This document shows positions 1 to 8,432 of a DNA stretch of 47,188 nucleotides, in pieces; position 1 is the stretch's first letter, and each line of letters starts with the position of its first letter. The translations under genes and the position numbers were made by a program. This stretch comes from an uncultured Bacteroidales bacterium (GTDB taxonomy: Bacteria > Bacteroidota > Bacteroidia > Bacteroidales > UBA932). The stretch spans positions 1-47,188 of the forward strand of contig CAMNQO010000001.1 in assembly GCA_946549475.1 (NCBI GenBank), written 5' to 3'. Below the pieces are notes generated by a model, which searched no databases, had not been told where the DNA came from, and saw only the letters and a program-made list of their open reading frames with translations.

Positions 1-478
1 CATTGTTGCGGATGGCGATGTTGCCGCCCGCGATATTGGCTATCATCTTGGTGATGAAAGTAGGGGCCACCATCTGGGCTCCGACCGTGTACATCTTGAC
101 CGATTCGGTATATTGCTGGAAAAATCCACCGACGCCGCTGCCCATATAGACACCCAGGCGGAAGGGGTCGATGTTGCCGCCGCTCTCCCCTTCACGGGCG
201 GCTTTCAGGCCGCTCATGCGCAGCGCCTGCTCGGCAGCCAGGGTGGCAAGGATGGTGAAACGGTCCTGCTTGCGGACGAAAGGGAGGTCCAGGCCGAGGG
301 CGACAGGGTCGAAATCTTTCAACTCGGCCGCCACTTTGGACGGCAGGTCATCCGTCGGAAAACTCTTGATGACATCAATCCCGCAGACACCCGCCTGCAG
401 GTTTTTCCAAAATGTCTTCACATCATTTCCGATCGGTGTGACCGCGCCAAGGCCGGTAACGACGACTCTATTTTCCAT
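1..478 (-). CDS. fabF: Beta-ketoacyl-ACP synthase II (FabF), N-terminal part only
   Basis: Condensing enzyme of type II fatty-acid synthesis; it elongates acyl-ACP with malonyl-ACP in the cytoplasm. The protein begins MENRVVVTGLGAVTPIGNDV, the hallmark start of KAS II, and continues with a KxxDRFTxxAxxAAxxAL-type helix and a GVYMGSGVGG segment. The window edge cuts it at about residue 159, inside the MIANIAGGNIAI stretch that in this family comes just before the catalytic cysteine (Cys-His-His triad), so none of the catalytic residues is visible. ATG at 476-478. It lies 31 bases downstream of the DUF4293 gene and is probably co-transcribed with it. The acpP gene usually next to fabF is not visible on this side. 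Identification is firm for the N-terminal part. Confidence 0.93.
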   Translation of the reverse strand, partial: MENRVVVTGLGAVTPIGNDVKTFWKNLQAGVCGIDVIKSFPTDDLPSKVAAELKDFDPVALGLDLPFVRKQDRFTILATLAAEQALRMSGLKAAREGESGGNIDPFRLGVYMGSGVGGFFQQYTESVKMYTVGAQMVAPTFITKMIANIAGGNIAIRNN

Positions 479-509
479 AATATAGCGTTTAAGTGTTTCA
501 AAATCCGTC

Positions 510-974
510 TCAGCGCTTGCGCTGCTCCTTCCGTCGCTCATTGCGCCGGCGCCGGGCTCCCTGACGCAGCCGGTAACTCGACCGCACCATCGCCTCGTCC
601 AAAAAGATATTGCGGACGGCCAGCGCATCCAGTATCGCGCACACCAGGGGGAAGACGGCCGGAAGGAGGAAGACCATCTGCTGCGGGCGGTTGAAGAAGA
701 AATCATAGGCCACCACCCCTTGCAGGCCCAGGTACAACAAGGCGGACACCACGGCCAGGCGCAACTGCAAGATGCGCAGCCGGTAGGTGGAAAAAGCCGC
801 CAGATTGGCCGCAAGACAAGCGATGACCAGATACAAATAAAGAGACTTGTCACAAAAGCCGACCAACTCCACTTCACCCTCCGGCCCCAGGATGCGTGCG
901 ACATTGACCCAAAAGAGGGACAAAGTCAGGACGGCGGCCAGGCCCAGGTACAAAGTCTGTATTCTCTGCCACAT
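510..974 (-). CDS. DUF4293-type small integral membrane protein
   Basis: A 154-residue membrane protein of unknown function. It starts MWQRIQTLYLGLAA, the typical opening of DUF4293 proteins of Bacteroidota, and has four predicted hydrophobic segments (about residues 6-26, 45-62, 68-90 and 97-117) followed by a very basic cytoplasmic-looking tail rich in Arg/Lys. The open frame extends 54 codons further upstream, but that part has non-coding character and crosses the likely promoter (TACTTTTG on the minus strand, 1004-997), so the ATG at 972-974 is chosen. It precedes fabF in the same direction. No catalytic motif is seen; function unknown. The family assignment is from remembered sequence pattern, not from a search. 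Confidence 0.8.
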   Translation of the reverse strand: MWQRIQTLYLGLAAVLTLSLFWVNVARILGPEGEVELVGFCDKSLYLYLVIACLAANLAAFSTYRLRILQLRLAVVSALLYLGLQGVVAYDFFFNRPQQMVFLLPAVFPLVCAILDALAVRNIFLDEAMVRSSYRLRQGARRRRNERRKEQRKR

Positions 975-996
975 AATTGATCCATGTTTAGAATTA

Positions 997-1004
997 CAAA
1001 AGTA
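997..1004 (-). promoter_or_regulatory. Putative promoter -7 box for the DUF4293-fabF operon
   Basis: The minus strand reads TACTTTTG, matching the Bacteroidota -7 consensus TAnnTTTG, 23 bases upstream of the ATG at 974. I see no convincing TTTG -33 box at the usual spacing. Confidence 0.45.
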
Positions 1005-1060
1005 AGATTTTTTCTCCAATGAAGATGGATATTTCAGGAAATATTGCGAACTTTGGTCCC

Positions 1061-1083
1061 GGCATGCGCAGAACGCGCATGCC
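1061..1083. repeat. Perfect 9-bp inverted repeat (hairpin) before the nucleoside phosphorylase gene
   Basis: GGCATGCGC at 1061-1069, loop AGAAC, GCGCATGCC at 1075-1083. It lies 21 bases before the ATG at 1105 and has no T-tract on either side, so it is not an intrinsic terminator. A GAACTTTG sequence at 1047-1054 resembles a -7 box with one mismatch; if it is the promoter, the hairpin would sit at the very 5' end of the transcript. An operator or an mRNA-stabilising stem are both possible. Confidence 0.6.
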
Positions 1084-1104
1084 CCGTTACCAAACTGAAC
1101 CCTT

Positions 1105-1971
1105 ATGCGCATCGCAGAATCCGAACTCATCCTCAATCCCGACGGCAGCGTGTTTCACCTGCACCTGCGTCCCGAAGAACTGGCCCCGCAGGTCATCCTC
1201 GTAGGAGATCCCAGCCGCGTGGGCATGGTTTCTTCCCTGTTCGACTCCATCGAGTGTCACAAAGAAAACCGGGAGTTTTTCTCCACGACAGGTAGTTACA
1301 AAGGCAAACGCATCTCCGTCCTGTCCACCGGCATCGGTACGGACAATGTCGATATCGTGATGACCGAGTTGGATGCGCTGGTCAATATCGACTTCAACAC
1401 GCGGGAGGAAAAGGCCGGGAAGACCCGCCTGAACATCCTGCGTATCGGCACCTGCGGCGCCGTTCAGCCGGATATCCCGCTAGGCGCTTTCATTTTCTCT
1501 GAAATATCCATTGGTTGTGACGGTCTGCTGGGCTGGTACGAAGAACGCGACAAGGTGGCGCTGAAAGACTACGAAGAGGCTTTCATGGCCCACTGCGGCT
1601 GGAAAGACGGTCTCACCTGGCCTTATTTCGTCAAGGCGGGAGAAGAGATGACCGCCCGCTTCCGCGGCAGCGAAACATTTTTCGGAATGACGCTCTCCGC
1701 CCCGGGTTTCTACGGTCCCCAGGGACGCCAGGTCCGCCTGCATCCGGCCATCCCGTCCATGCTGGAAAAATTCGAGTCTTTCTCCTGCGAGGGACATCGC
1801 ATCACCAATATCGAGATGGAAAGTTCGGCCATTGCCGGCCTGGGAGCGCTGCTCGGGCACAATGCGGGCACCCTCTGCTGCGCCATCGCCAACCGGCATC
1901 ACAAGAATGCCAACCCCGACTACAAAGCCCGGGTCAGGGAAATGGCCGTTTTTGCGCTGGAGCGCCTGTAG
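1105..1971 (+). CDS. Nucleoside phosphorylase, PNP/UDP family (probably uridine phosphorylase)
   Basis: Cleaves a nucleoside with phosphate to the free base and ribose-1-phosphate (nucleoside salvage, cytoplasm). In its 288 residues it shows the PNP_UDP_1 landmarks: the phosphate-binding ILVGDPSRV near residue 31-39, STGIGTDN near 75, RIGTCGAVQ near 115, and the ribose/base site NIEMESSAIAGLGALLG near 235. Length and motif order fit the Bacteroidota uridine-phosphorylase-like group, but the base specificity cannot be read securely from the sequence, so a purine or methylthioadenosine substrate is not excluded. The start MRIAESELILNPDGSVFHLH fits the family. The gene stands alone; its stop is 10 bases from the stop of the convergent DUF389 gene, with no clear terminator between them. 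Confidence 0.85.
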   Translation: MRIAESELILNPDGSVFHLHLRPEELAPQVILVGDPSRVGMVSSLFDSIECHKENREFFSTTGSYKGKRISVLSTGIGTDNVDIVMTELDALVNIDFNTREEKAGKTRLNILRIGTCGAVQPDIPLGAFIFSEISIGCDGLLGWYEERDKVALKDYEEAFMAHCGWKDGLTWPYFVKAGEEMTARFRGSETFFGMTLSAPGFYGPQGRQVRLHPAIPSMLEKFESFSCEGHRITNIEMESSAIAGLGALLGHNAGTLCCAIANRHHKNANPDYKARVREMAVFALERL

Positions 1972-1981
1972 GGCGCGGCCG

Positions 1982-3412
1982 CTACTCCGCCCCGCCGGAG
2001 GATCCGGCCACCAGTACCTGCACTTTTGCCACCTCCAGACGGACGGCCAGCCAGCGGCTGATGCGGTCGAGGTCTCCTTCGGCCAGCGGGGCGTTCAGGC
2101 CGACCAGCGCGACTATGGCATCCGCATCGGACAGGACCGGCCGGGAAACGGCCCCGGAAGCCTCTTGCCGCACCATGACGGTATCGACAGGAGTTATCTT
2201 ATAGGCGGCACCCCGCACGAGCGTCAGGTCCGTGACCATCGGATACTGGGCCGACAACTCACCCGCAATGCTTTCCACGGGCATGTCCTTGGAGCGGTAC
2301 GCATCCAGGCGTCCCCGCAGGCTGACAATCGTATCGCCCAAAGCACGCTGCTGTTTCTCGCTGGAGGCGGTGATGTTCTTGATGATTTCCGACTCGGACA
2401 TAAATTCGCGGCTCACGGAGGCATCGTCTTTCAGGATGATCTGCGAGCGCGTGATACCGTATCGCTCCGCACTGGCATACAGACGCTCCCGGTCGGCGGG
2501 CGTCAAGGCTTCGCCGGCGAAATACAATTCGATGGTAGCCGGCCGGGTCGTCATGTCCACCTTGTGGTCATAGATAAATCCTTTGCCCAGGGCTTTGTTC
2601 TCCCGGACCACTTTGCCCGCATTGATTTTGAAGTTGCTTTCTTTGACAATGTTGAATGCGGAGATCAGGCTCGGAACGACAATCACGATCAAGATGAGCG
2701 TCACCATGCCGGGCTTCATGCGGTATCTGCCGCCCAGCGAATCGGACACGACGGGATATTTGAGATATTTGACGCCCAGAAAGGTCGCCAGCGCGATAAA
2801 GATGCTGTTGATGACAAAAAGGTAGAAAGCACCGCTGACATAGGACCAGTTCCAGACGGCGATGCCGTAACCGACCGTACACAACGGCGGCATCAATGCC
2901 GTCGCGATGGCTACGCCCGAGAGGACCGTGCCCTTGTTTTTGCGGGAATTTTCCAGAATGCCGGCCAGTCCGCCGAAGAAAGCGATGAGGACATCGTAAA
3001 TGGTAGGATTGGTGCGGGCGAGCAACTCCGTCGGATTTTCCAGACTGAGGGGGCTCAGCAAAAAATAGAGCGTGGACGCCAGGATGCTGATTCCCACCAT
3101 GACGGCGAGATTCTTGAGCGAATCCACCACCAAATCCCGGTCAAGGGTTCCCAGACCGAATCCGAAACCCAGGATCGGCCCCATGACGGGAGAAATGAGC
3201 ATCGCGCCGATGATGACGGGAATCGAATTGACATTCAGGCCGACCGAAGCGATGACGATGGCAAAGGCGAGGATGAAGACATTGGCGCCCCGAAAGGGAA
3301 CATTGTTGCGGATGGCAGACGCGGTTTCCGCCTGTTCCAAATCATCTTTCATGCTGACCAGTTGCGTAAAAAAGCGGATGATTTTCCGCGGACTGATGAC
3401 GATATTTTTCAT
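1982..3412 (-). CDS. DUF389 family (TIGR00341-like) integral membrane protein
   Basis: A 476-residue inner-membrane protein of unknown function. The N-terminal half holds the DUF389 core: an amphipathic start, then hydrophobic helices containing VPFRGANVFILAFAIVIAS and GAMLISPVMGPILGFGFGLG, and later SGVAIATALMPPLCTVGYGI, the characteristic MISP-MGPI and ATALMPPL signatures. About six to seven transmembrane segments lie within residues 45-260. The C-terminal half (about 270-476) is soluble in character and is probably a periplasmic or cytoplasmic domain. An in-frame TTG lies four codons upstream at 3424, but the ATG at 3410-3412 is preferred. No substrate is known for the family. It is divergent from the 5'-nucleotidase gene. 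Confidence 0.85.
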   Translation of the reverse strand: MKNIVISPRKIIRFFTQLVSMKDDLEQAETASAIRNNVPFRGANVFILAFAIVIASVGLNVNSIPVIIGAMLISPVMGPILGFGFGLGTLDRDLVVDSLKNLAVMVGISILASTLYFLLSPLSLENPTELLARTNPTIYDVLIAFFGGLAGILENSRKNKGTVLSGVAIATALMPPLCTVGYGIAVWNWSYVSGAFYLFVINSIFIALATFLGVKYLKYPVVSDSLGGRYRMKPGMVTLILIVIVVPSLISAFNIVKESNFKINAGKVVRENKALGKGFIYDHKVDMTTRPATIELYFAGEALTPADRERLYASAERYGITRSQIILKDDASVSREFMSESEIIKNITASSEKQQRALGDTIVSLRGRLDAYRSKDMPVESIAGELSAQYPMVTDLTLVRGAAYKITPVDTVMVRQEASGAVSRPVLSDADAIVALVGLNAPLAEGDLDRISRWLAVRLEVAKVQVLVAGSSGGAE

Positions 3413-3440
3413 TTTCAAAAACAATTCGACGTTAAACGCG

Positions 3441-3448
3441 CAAAAATA
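3441..3448 (-). promoter_or_regulatory. Putative -7 box for the DUF389 gene
   Basis: The minus strand reads TATTTTTG, a TAnnTTTG match 29 bases upstream of the ATG at 3412, in the AT-rich gap between two divergent genes. Confidence 0.45.
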
Positions 3449-3462
3449 AATCTTTTTTCGCG

Positions 3463-3470
3463 TAAATTTG
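3463..3470 (+). promoter_or_regulatory. Putative -7 box for the 5'-nucleotidase/rnhB operon
   Basis: TAAATTTG matches TAnnTTTG and lies 17 bases before the ATG at 3488, so the 5' leader would be very short. It is back-to-back with the minus-strand box at 3441-3448. Confidence 0.5.
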
Positions 3471-3487
3471 TACGATAATCCAAAAAG

Positions 3488-5077
3488 ATGAAGCGTTTGA
3501 GAAAAACCGCCGGCGGCATCCTGGCCCTGCTGACCCTGTGCGCCTCCTGCGGACAGAAGGAAAAATCCATCGTCATTTTACACGAAAATGACGCCCACTG
3601 CGCACTCGAGGGCTATGCTGTCTTCGCCGGCTTGCGGGATGCGGTGGCAGCGGCGGACACGGCCCATGTGTTCACGGTCTCTTCCGGCGATTTTTTGCAG
3701 GGCGGTGCGATGGGCACGCTCTCGATGGGCCGCTACCCCGTCGATGTCATCCGCAAAGTCCGGTATGATGTCATGGTGCCGGGCAACCACGAATTTGACT
3801 ACGGCATGCAACGCATGCAGGAACTCTGCGGGCCCGGCCGGCTCGGCTGTCCGATGGTCTGCGCCAATCTGATGCAACTGGACACGAGCGGAAAACTGCC
3901 TCCGCAACGCCTCTTTCCCGCCTGCCGGATCAGCCGGGCCGGCAACAAGCGCATCGCCTGGATCGGTGCGACCACTCCGCAGGCCATCTATTCGGAAGCC
4001 TACGCTTTTTATGGCGGAAACGGGCGTCAATTATATGACTTGAGCGAAGCCCGTCTGGCCCGGGTGCTGCAAAACAGCATTGATGAAGCGCGCGCCCAAG
4101 GAGCGGACTATGTCATCCTGCTCTCGCATCTGGGCGACCGCCCCTGCAAAGATACGGATGTGAACAGCCGCAGCATCGTGGCCGCCACGCACGGAATCGA
4201 TGTCGTGCTGGACGGACACAACCACGCGCTGATTCCCGAAGATTATATCCCTGACGCGAACGGGAATGCAGTCCTGCTGGTCCAGTGCGGCAGCAAATTC
4301 AGCCACATCGGCAAACTGGTCATCAGGCCCGACGGGAACATCTGCCACCAGACCCTGCCCACGGCGGACATCCCTTACCGCAGCCAGGCCGTCCAGGAAA
4401 GCCTGGACAGCATCTCGACCCTGACGGACGGCATCCTGAAAAAGGACATCGGCCACAGTGACTTTGACCTGCTCGCCGACGACGGATGCGGTCACCGGCT
4501 GGTCCGCAACCAGGAGACCAACCTCGGGGATCTGGTCAGCGACGCCCTCCGCCAGGCCGGTCAGGCGGAAATCGGCCTGATCAACGGCGGCAGCCTGCGG
4601 GAGAACATTCCGGCCGGCCCCCTCACCTACCGCAGCCTGTTCGATGCCCTTCCCTACCACAATGCCGTCTGTAAGATATGGGCCAGCGGCCGGCAAATCC
4701 GCCAAGTGCTGGAAAACAGTCTCCGGCTCTATCCGGAGGAGAACGGAGGCTTCATCCAGGTATCCGGACTGCGATACACCCTTTCCCGGACCCGGAAAGA
4801 CGAAGCGGGCTCCCGGATAAGCCGCATTGAAGTCCGGCAGGCCGACGGGAGTTACCATGAACTGGCGGATGAACGGCACTACAGCGTCGCCGTAAGCGAC
4901 TACATGCTGGGCGGAGGGGACGGTAACCCGGCGCTGAGCGGCTGCCGCATCCTGGAACGGCTCGCCCAGTCCGACACCGACATCGTGGCCCAATACATCC
5001 TGTACGACTGCGGCGGCGAGATTCCCGGCCGGTACGCCGCAGCCCAGGGGCGCATCCTGCCGGCCCGGCCGCAGTAG
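3488..5077 (+). CDS. UshA-like 5'-nucleotidase / metallophosphatase lipoprotein
   Basis: Predicted exported phosphohydrolase acting on nucleotides outside the cytoplasm. The first 21 residues form a lipoprotein signal (MKRLRKTAGGILALLTLCASC, probable lipidated Cys21). Residues ~25-290 carry the calcineurin-like metal site in order: ENDAH (DxH), SSGDFLQGG, GNHEFDYG, LLSHLGD and LDGHNHAL. Residues ~310-520 form the UshA-type C-terminal domain, with NQETNLGDLVSDALRQ, INGGSLRENIPAG and MLGGGDGNP. All expected metal ligands appear to be present. At 529 residues it has the normal two-domain length. rnhB follows 14 bases downstream and is probably co-transcribed. The natural substrate (5'-nucleotides, 2',3'-cyclic nucleotides or UDP-sugars) is not determined. 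Confidence 0.9.
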   Translation: MKRLRKTAGGILALLTLCASCGQKEKSIVILHENDAHCALEGYAVFAGLRDAVAAADTAHVFTVSSGDFLQGGAMGTLSMGRYPVDVIRKVRYDVMVPGNHEFDYGMQRMQELCGPGRLGCPMVCANLMQLDTSGKLPPQRLFPACRISRAGNKRIAWIGATTPQAIYSEAYAFYGGNGRQLYDLSEARLARVLQNSIDEARAQGADYVILLSHLGDRPCKDTDVNSRSIVAATHGIDVVLDGHNHALIPEDYIPDANGNAVLLVQCGSKFSHIGKLVIRPDGNICHQTLPTADIPYRSQAVQESLDSISTLTDGILKKDIGHSDFDLLADDGCGHRLVRNQETNLGDLVSDALRQAGQAEIGLINGGSLRENIPAGPLTYRSLFDALPYHNAVCKIWASGRQIRQVLENSLRLYPEENGGFIQVSGLRYTLSRTRKDEAGSRISRIEVRQADGSYHELADERHYSVAVSDYMLGGGDGNPALSGCRILERLAQSDTDIVAQYILYDCGGEIPGRYAAAQGRILPARPQ

Positions 5078-5091
5078 TTTCCAGTCCGGCG

Positions 5092-5709
5092 ATGGGCAAG
5101 CAACTCATTTCCCTGGCTTCCTGTATGGAAGAAGGACGCCTGGAGGCCGGTCTGGACGAAGCCGGACGCGGCCCGCTGGTCGGCGCGGTTTATGCCGCCG
5201 CCGTCATCCTCCCCCCGGACTTCCGTCACCCCCTGCTCAACGACTCCAAGCAGATGAGCCGCAAAGACCGCGACATACTGCGCGAAGTCATTGAAAAAGA
5301 AGCGGTCAGCTGGGCCGTGGAAGCTGTCAGCGCCGAAGAGATCGACCGCCTCAACATCCTCCATGCCTCCATCACCGGTATGCAACGGGCCGTCCGCCGC
5401 CTGAGCGTCCGACCCGATTTCCTCCTGGTGGACGGCAACCGCTTCTACCCGCTGGAAGAAAAGATACCCTATGCCTGCATCGTCAAGGGAGACGCCACCT
5501 ACGCCAGCATTGCCGCTGCCAGCGTCCTCGCCAAGACCTGGCGCGATGAATACATGATCCAGTTAGCCCGGGAATATCCGCAGTACGGCTGGGAGCGGAA
5601 CATGGGCTATCCGACCCCCGACCACATCGAAGCCATCCGGAAATTCGGGCTCACACCCTGGCACCGCAAAAGTTTCCATGTAAAACAACTTGAGCCGACG
5701 CTGTTCTAA
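5092..5709 (+). CDS. rnhB: Ribonuclease HII
   Basis: Endonuclease that cuts the RNA strand of RNA/DNA hybrids and starts removal of single ribonucleotides from DNA. Its 205 residues are a standard single-domain length. The four acidic catalytic residues are in place: Asp22-Glu23 in GLDEAGRGPLVG, Asp114 in FLLVDGN and Asp134 in VKGDATYASIAAASVLAK. The C-terminal YGWERNMGYPTPDH and PWHRKSFHVKQL segments are also typical of RNase HII. The ATG at 5092 follows the nucleotidase stop by 14 bases. The stop overlaps the stop of the convergent membrane-protein gene by two bases, leaving no room for a separate terminator. Confident call. Confidence 0.95.
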   Translation: MGKQLISLASCMEEGRLEAGLDEAGRGPLVGAVYAAAVILPPDFRHPLLNDSKQMSRKDRDILREVIEKEAVSWAVEAVSAEEIDRLNILHASITGMQRAVRRLSVRPDFLLVDGNRFYPLEEKIPYACIVKGDATYASIAAASVLAKTWRDEYMIQLAREYPQYGWERNMGYPTPDHIEAIRKFGLTPWHRKSFHVKQLEPTLF

Positions 5710-6197
5710 TCGGCCGTCTGCTCTTCTTTTTCTCCCAACTGATACTCCAGATGCATCGTCAGACGGACGATGTCTTTGCGCAGGCCTTCCAGTTCAAAGC
5801 CGCCGAAAGCCTGGGTGACGACAATCTCGTCTTCCAACATGCGGGTGAGACGGGACAGAAGGCCCCGGCGGCGGAAGACGGCACCGTCCTCCGTCTCGCG
5901 GACAAGGACATAGCCTTTTTCTTGCATCACGGCCACAAATTCATCCCGACGCTCGGCCCAACTGCCGCGAATCATGGCCGTCCGGGCCTGGAAACCGACA
6001 TAGGGGTAAATGAATGCGATGGCCGCGAGCATCGCGATGATTTTCCAGACGGACTTGATGCCGTCATCGAACAGGGCGTCCACATCCCATTCGACCATCC
6101 CGAGCAAGGAAAGGACATAGAGTACCACGACCAGAAAGAGACCGCAATAGATAAAATATTTGACGGAGCGGATGCCGTATCGTACAATCTTTTTCAT
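5706..6197 (-). CDS. Conserved hypothetical membrane protein
   Basis: A 163-residue protein with no recognised family. A basic start (MKKIVRYGIRSVKY) leads into two hydrophobic segments (about residues 14-34 and 50-70), then a soluble C-terminal region of ~90 residues with the pattern EKGYVLVRETEDGAVFRRR and an acidic end. The C-terminal part looks like a small alpha/beta domain facing the cytoplasm, but this is a guess. It lies 37 bases downstream of the C_GCAxxG_C_C gene and probably forms the last gene of the ettA operon. Coding is supported by the long frame, the plausible start and the membrane topology, not by homology. Confidence 0.7.
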   Translation of the reverse strand: MKKIVRYGIRSVKYFIYCGLFLVVVLYVLSLLGMVEWDVDALFDDGIKSVWKIIAMLAAIAFIYPYVGFQARTAMIRGSWAERRDEFVAVMQEKGYVLVRETEDGAVFRRRGLLSRLTRMLEDEIVVTQAFGGFELEGLRKDIVRLTMHLEYQLGEKEEQTAD

Positions 6198-6234
6198 CTT
6201 TATCTGTTCATCAATCTTTGTTCGTTCATCACGC

Positions 6235-6723
6235 TCACTCCGCCATCAGTTCCGTGGCGAGGATTTCAGCCGCCCGGCCGATCTGCCGCTCGCAAGGACG
6301 CTTGGCATAGTATTCGGGCGTGCGCTCGGAGGGAGCCGGCGATTCGATTTTGGCATTTTTGCGCAATTCCAGCAAATCCCGGCACACGAGCGAGCCGAAA
6401 TCGTCCCGGAAAGCCCCGGCCAGTTTCTGCACCAGGGCATAATTGGCCTTCCGCTCCTCCATCACTTCGGGATGGACGGCCGGAAGCATGAAGCCGGCCA
6501 CGAAAGCCATCCCGCTCACGCAGCCACACAACTCCCGCAGGCGGGCCATCCCGCCGCCAAAGCCCGAAAGGGCCGTCTTTATCGTCTGTTCATCGACAGG
6601 CAGGACATCGGCAAATGCCAGCGCGACGCTTTGGGCGCAGTTGTAGCCCTTGCGGAAATTCTCCCGGGCCCTCCGTCCCCGCTCCTGCACATCAAAATCT
6701 GCGGGAAGTTCAAAATACCTCAT
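6235..6723 (-). CDS. C_GCAxxG_C_C family (redox-type) protein
   Basis: A 162-residue protein of the family defined by conserved cysteines in the pattern C-GCAxxG-C-C. Visible elements are Cys near residue 29 in GYNCAQSVALAF, the glycine loop GFGGGMARLRELCGCVSG near residues 54-71, a Cys in SLVCRDLLEL near 115, and one in KRPCERQIG near 144. Family members are thought to bind a metal or take part in redox chemistry and are often exported or linked to electron transport; no signal peptide is present here. The extra Cys within CGCVSG (usually CGA) is a small variation. It starts 5 bases after the ettA stop, so it is co-transcribed with that translation factor. Function remains unknown. Confidence 0.82.
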   Translation of the reverse strand: MRYFELPADFDVQERGRRARENFRKGYNCAQSVALAFADVLPVDEQTIKTALSGFGGGMARLRELCGCVSGMAFVAGFMLPAVHPEVMEERKANYALVQKLAGAFRDDFGSLVCRDLLELRKNAKIESPAPSERTPEYYAKRPCERQIGRAAEILATELMAE

Positions 6724-6728
6724 GGGAC

Positions 6729-8405
6729 CTAAACGAGTTTCTTATATTTGAAACGCTTGGGCGTCGCATCGGCACCCAGCCGCATCTTCTTGTTCTGTTC
6801 ATATTCGGAATAACTGCCCTCGAAGAAATACACCTGCGAATCCCCTTCAAAAGCGAGGATATGGGTACAGATCCTGTCGAGAAACCAGCGGTCGTGAGAA
6901 ATGACCACCGCACAGCCCGCAAAGCGCTCCAGACCCTCCTCCAAAGCCCGGATGGTATTGACATCCACATCGTTGGTCGGCTCGTCCAGCAGGAGCACAT
7001 TGCCCTCGTCCTTCAAAGTCAGGGCCAGATGCAGCCGGTTGCGTTCGCCGCCGGAGAGAATACCGCAAAGTTTCTCCTGGTCGGCGCCGGAAAAATTGAA
7101 ACGCGAGACATAGGCCCGTGCATTGATTTCGCGGTTGCCCAGACGGACAAACTCGGAGTTGTCGGCAATCGTCTCATAGACCGTCTTGTCCGGATCGATG
7201 CTTTTATGCTGCTGGTCCACATAGGCCAGTTTGACGGTCGGACCGATGTCGATGGTACCGGCGTCGGGCTGTTCGATGCCCATGATCAGGCGGAAGAGCG
7301 TCGTCTTGCCCGCCCCGTTGGGGCCGATGACTCCCACGATGCCGGCAGGCGGCAAGACGAAGGAAAGATCCTCATACAGCAGTTTGTCCCCATAACTTTT
7401 GGACACTCCGCTGAAAGAGATGACCTTGTCGCCCAGACGCGGGCCGTTGGGAATATAGATTTCCAGATTCTGCTCTTTCTGCAGGGCATCCTCGCTGGCC
7501 AGTTTCTCGTACGCCCCCAGACGGGCCTTGCTCTTGGCCTGGCGGGCCTTGGGTGCCATCCTTACCCACTCCAACTCGCGCTCAAGGGTTTTGCGACGCT
7601 TGCTTTCCTGCTTTTCTTCCATCATCAGGCGCTTGGTCTTCTGATCGAGCCAGGAAGAGTAATTCCCCTTCCAGGGGATACCTTCACCGCGGTCCAGTTC
7701 CAGAATCCAGCCCGCCACATTGTCCAGGAAATAGCGGTCGTGCGTCACGGCGATGACCGTGCCTTTGTACTGCTGCAAATGGGCTTCCAGCCACTGCACG
7801 CTCTCGGTATCGAGGTGGTTGGTCGGCTCGTCGAGCAACAGCACGTCGGGCTGGCGCAGCAAGAGCCGGCACAGCGCCACGCGCCGCCGCTCGCCGCCGC
7901 TGAGGGTCGAAATCCTGGCGTCCGGCGGAGGACACTGCAAGGCATCCATCGCCCGCTCCAGTTTGGCGTCGATTTCCCAGCCGTCACAATGTTCAATCTT
8001 CTCGGTCAACTCACCCTGCCGCTCGATGAGCGCGTTCATTTCATCATCCGAAAGAGGCTCGCAGAACTTCTGGTTGACCTCCTCGTATTCCTTCAGGATA
8101 TCCATGACTTCCTGCACGCCTTCCTGTACGACTTCCAGGACGGTCTTGTCGGGATCCATCTGCGGCTCCTGTTCCAGATATCCCACACTGTAGCCCGGCG
8201 CCCAGACCACCTCGCCCTGATAAGACTTCTCTACGCCGGCGATGATTTTCATCAAGGTCGATTTGCCGGAGCCGTTCAAGCCGATGATGCCGATTTTCGC
8301 ACCATAAAAGAAAGACAGGTAAATATCCTTCAGGATAACCCTGTTGTTGTGGGGGAGGATTTTTCCCACCCCGTTCATCGAGAATATAATCTTTTCGTCT
8401 GCCAT
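6729..8405 (-). CDS. ettA: Energy-dependent translational throttle protein EttA (ABC-F ATPase)
   Basis: Cytoplasmic ABC-F protein that binds the ribosomal E site and gates entry into elongation according to the ATP/ADP ratio. Its 558 residues contain two ABC domains and no membrane segment: Walker A GLNGSGKST (42-50), signature LSGGERRRVALCRLL near 168 and Walker B LLLDEPTNHLD near 188; then Walker A GPNGAGKTT near 362, signature LSGGERNRLHLALTL and LLLDEPTNDVD. Between them is the ABC-F linker (P-site tRNA interaction motif region) with basic coiled helices including KRLMMEEKQESKRRKTLERE. The length and the MADEKIIFSMNGVGK start match EttA rather than Uup or resistance-type ABC-F proteins. 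It leads a three-gene operon. Confidence 0.93.
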   Translation of the reverse strand: MADEKIIFSMNGVGKILPHNNRVILKDIYLSFFYGAKIGIIGLNGSGKSTLMKIIAGVEKSYQGEVVWAPGYSVGYLEQEPQMDPDKTVLEVVQEGVQEVMDILKEYEEVNQKFCEPLSDDEMNALIERQGELTEKIEHCDGWEIDAKLERAMDALQCPPPDARISTLSGGERRRVALCRLLLRQPDVLLLDEPTNHLDTESVQWLEAHLQQYKGTVIAVTHDRYFLDNVAGWILELDRGEGIPWKGNYSSWLDQKTKRLMMEEKQESKRRKTLERELEWVRMAPKARQAKSKARLGAYEKLASEDALQKEQNLEIYIPNGPRLGDKVISFSGVSKSYGDKLLYEDLSFVLPPAGIVGVIGPNGAGKTTLFRLIMGIEQPDAGTIDIGPTVKLAYVDQQHKSIDPDKTVYETIADNSEFVRLGNREINARAYVSRFNFSGADQEKLCGILSGGERNRLHLALTLKDEGNVLLLDEPTNDVDVNTIRALEEGLERFAGCAVVISHDRWFLDRICTHILAFEGDSQVYFFEGSYSEYEQNKKMRLGADATPKRFKYKKLV

Positions 8406-8420
8406 GATACCATATTTTTA

Positions 8421-8428
8421 CAAATATA
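8421..8428 (-). promoter_or_regulatory. Putative -7 box for the ettA operon
   Basis: The minus strand reads TATATTTG (TAnnTTTG match) 16 bases upstream of the ettA ATG, in the 27-base gap after the AraC-type gene, so ettA probably has its own promoter. Confidence 0.5.
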
Positions 8429-8432
8429 ACAA

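Noticed and set aside
1832..3478. A 548-codon plus-strand frame overlapping the nucleoside phosphorylase end and DUF389
   Set aside because: Out of frame with one real gene and antisense to another; no protein features.
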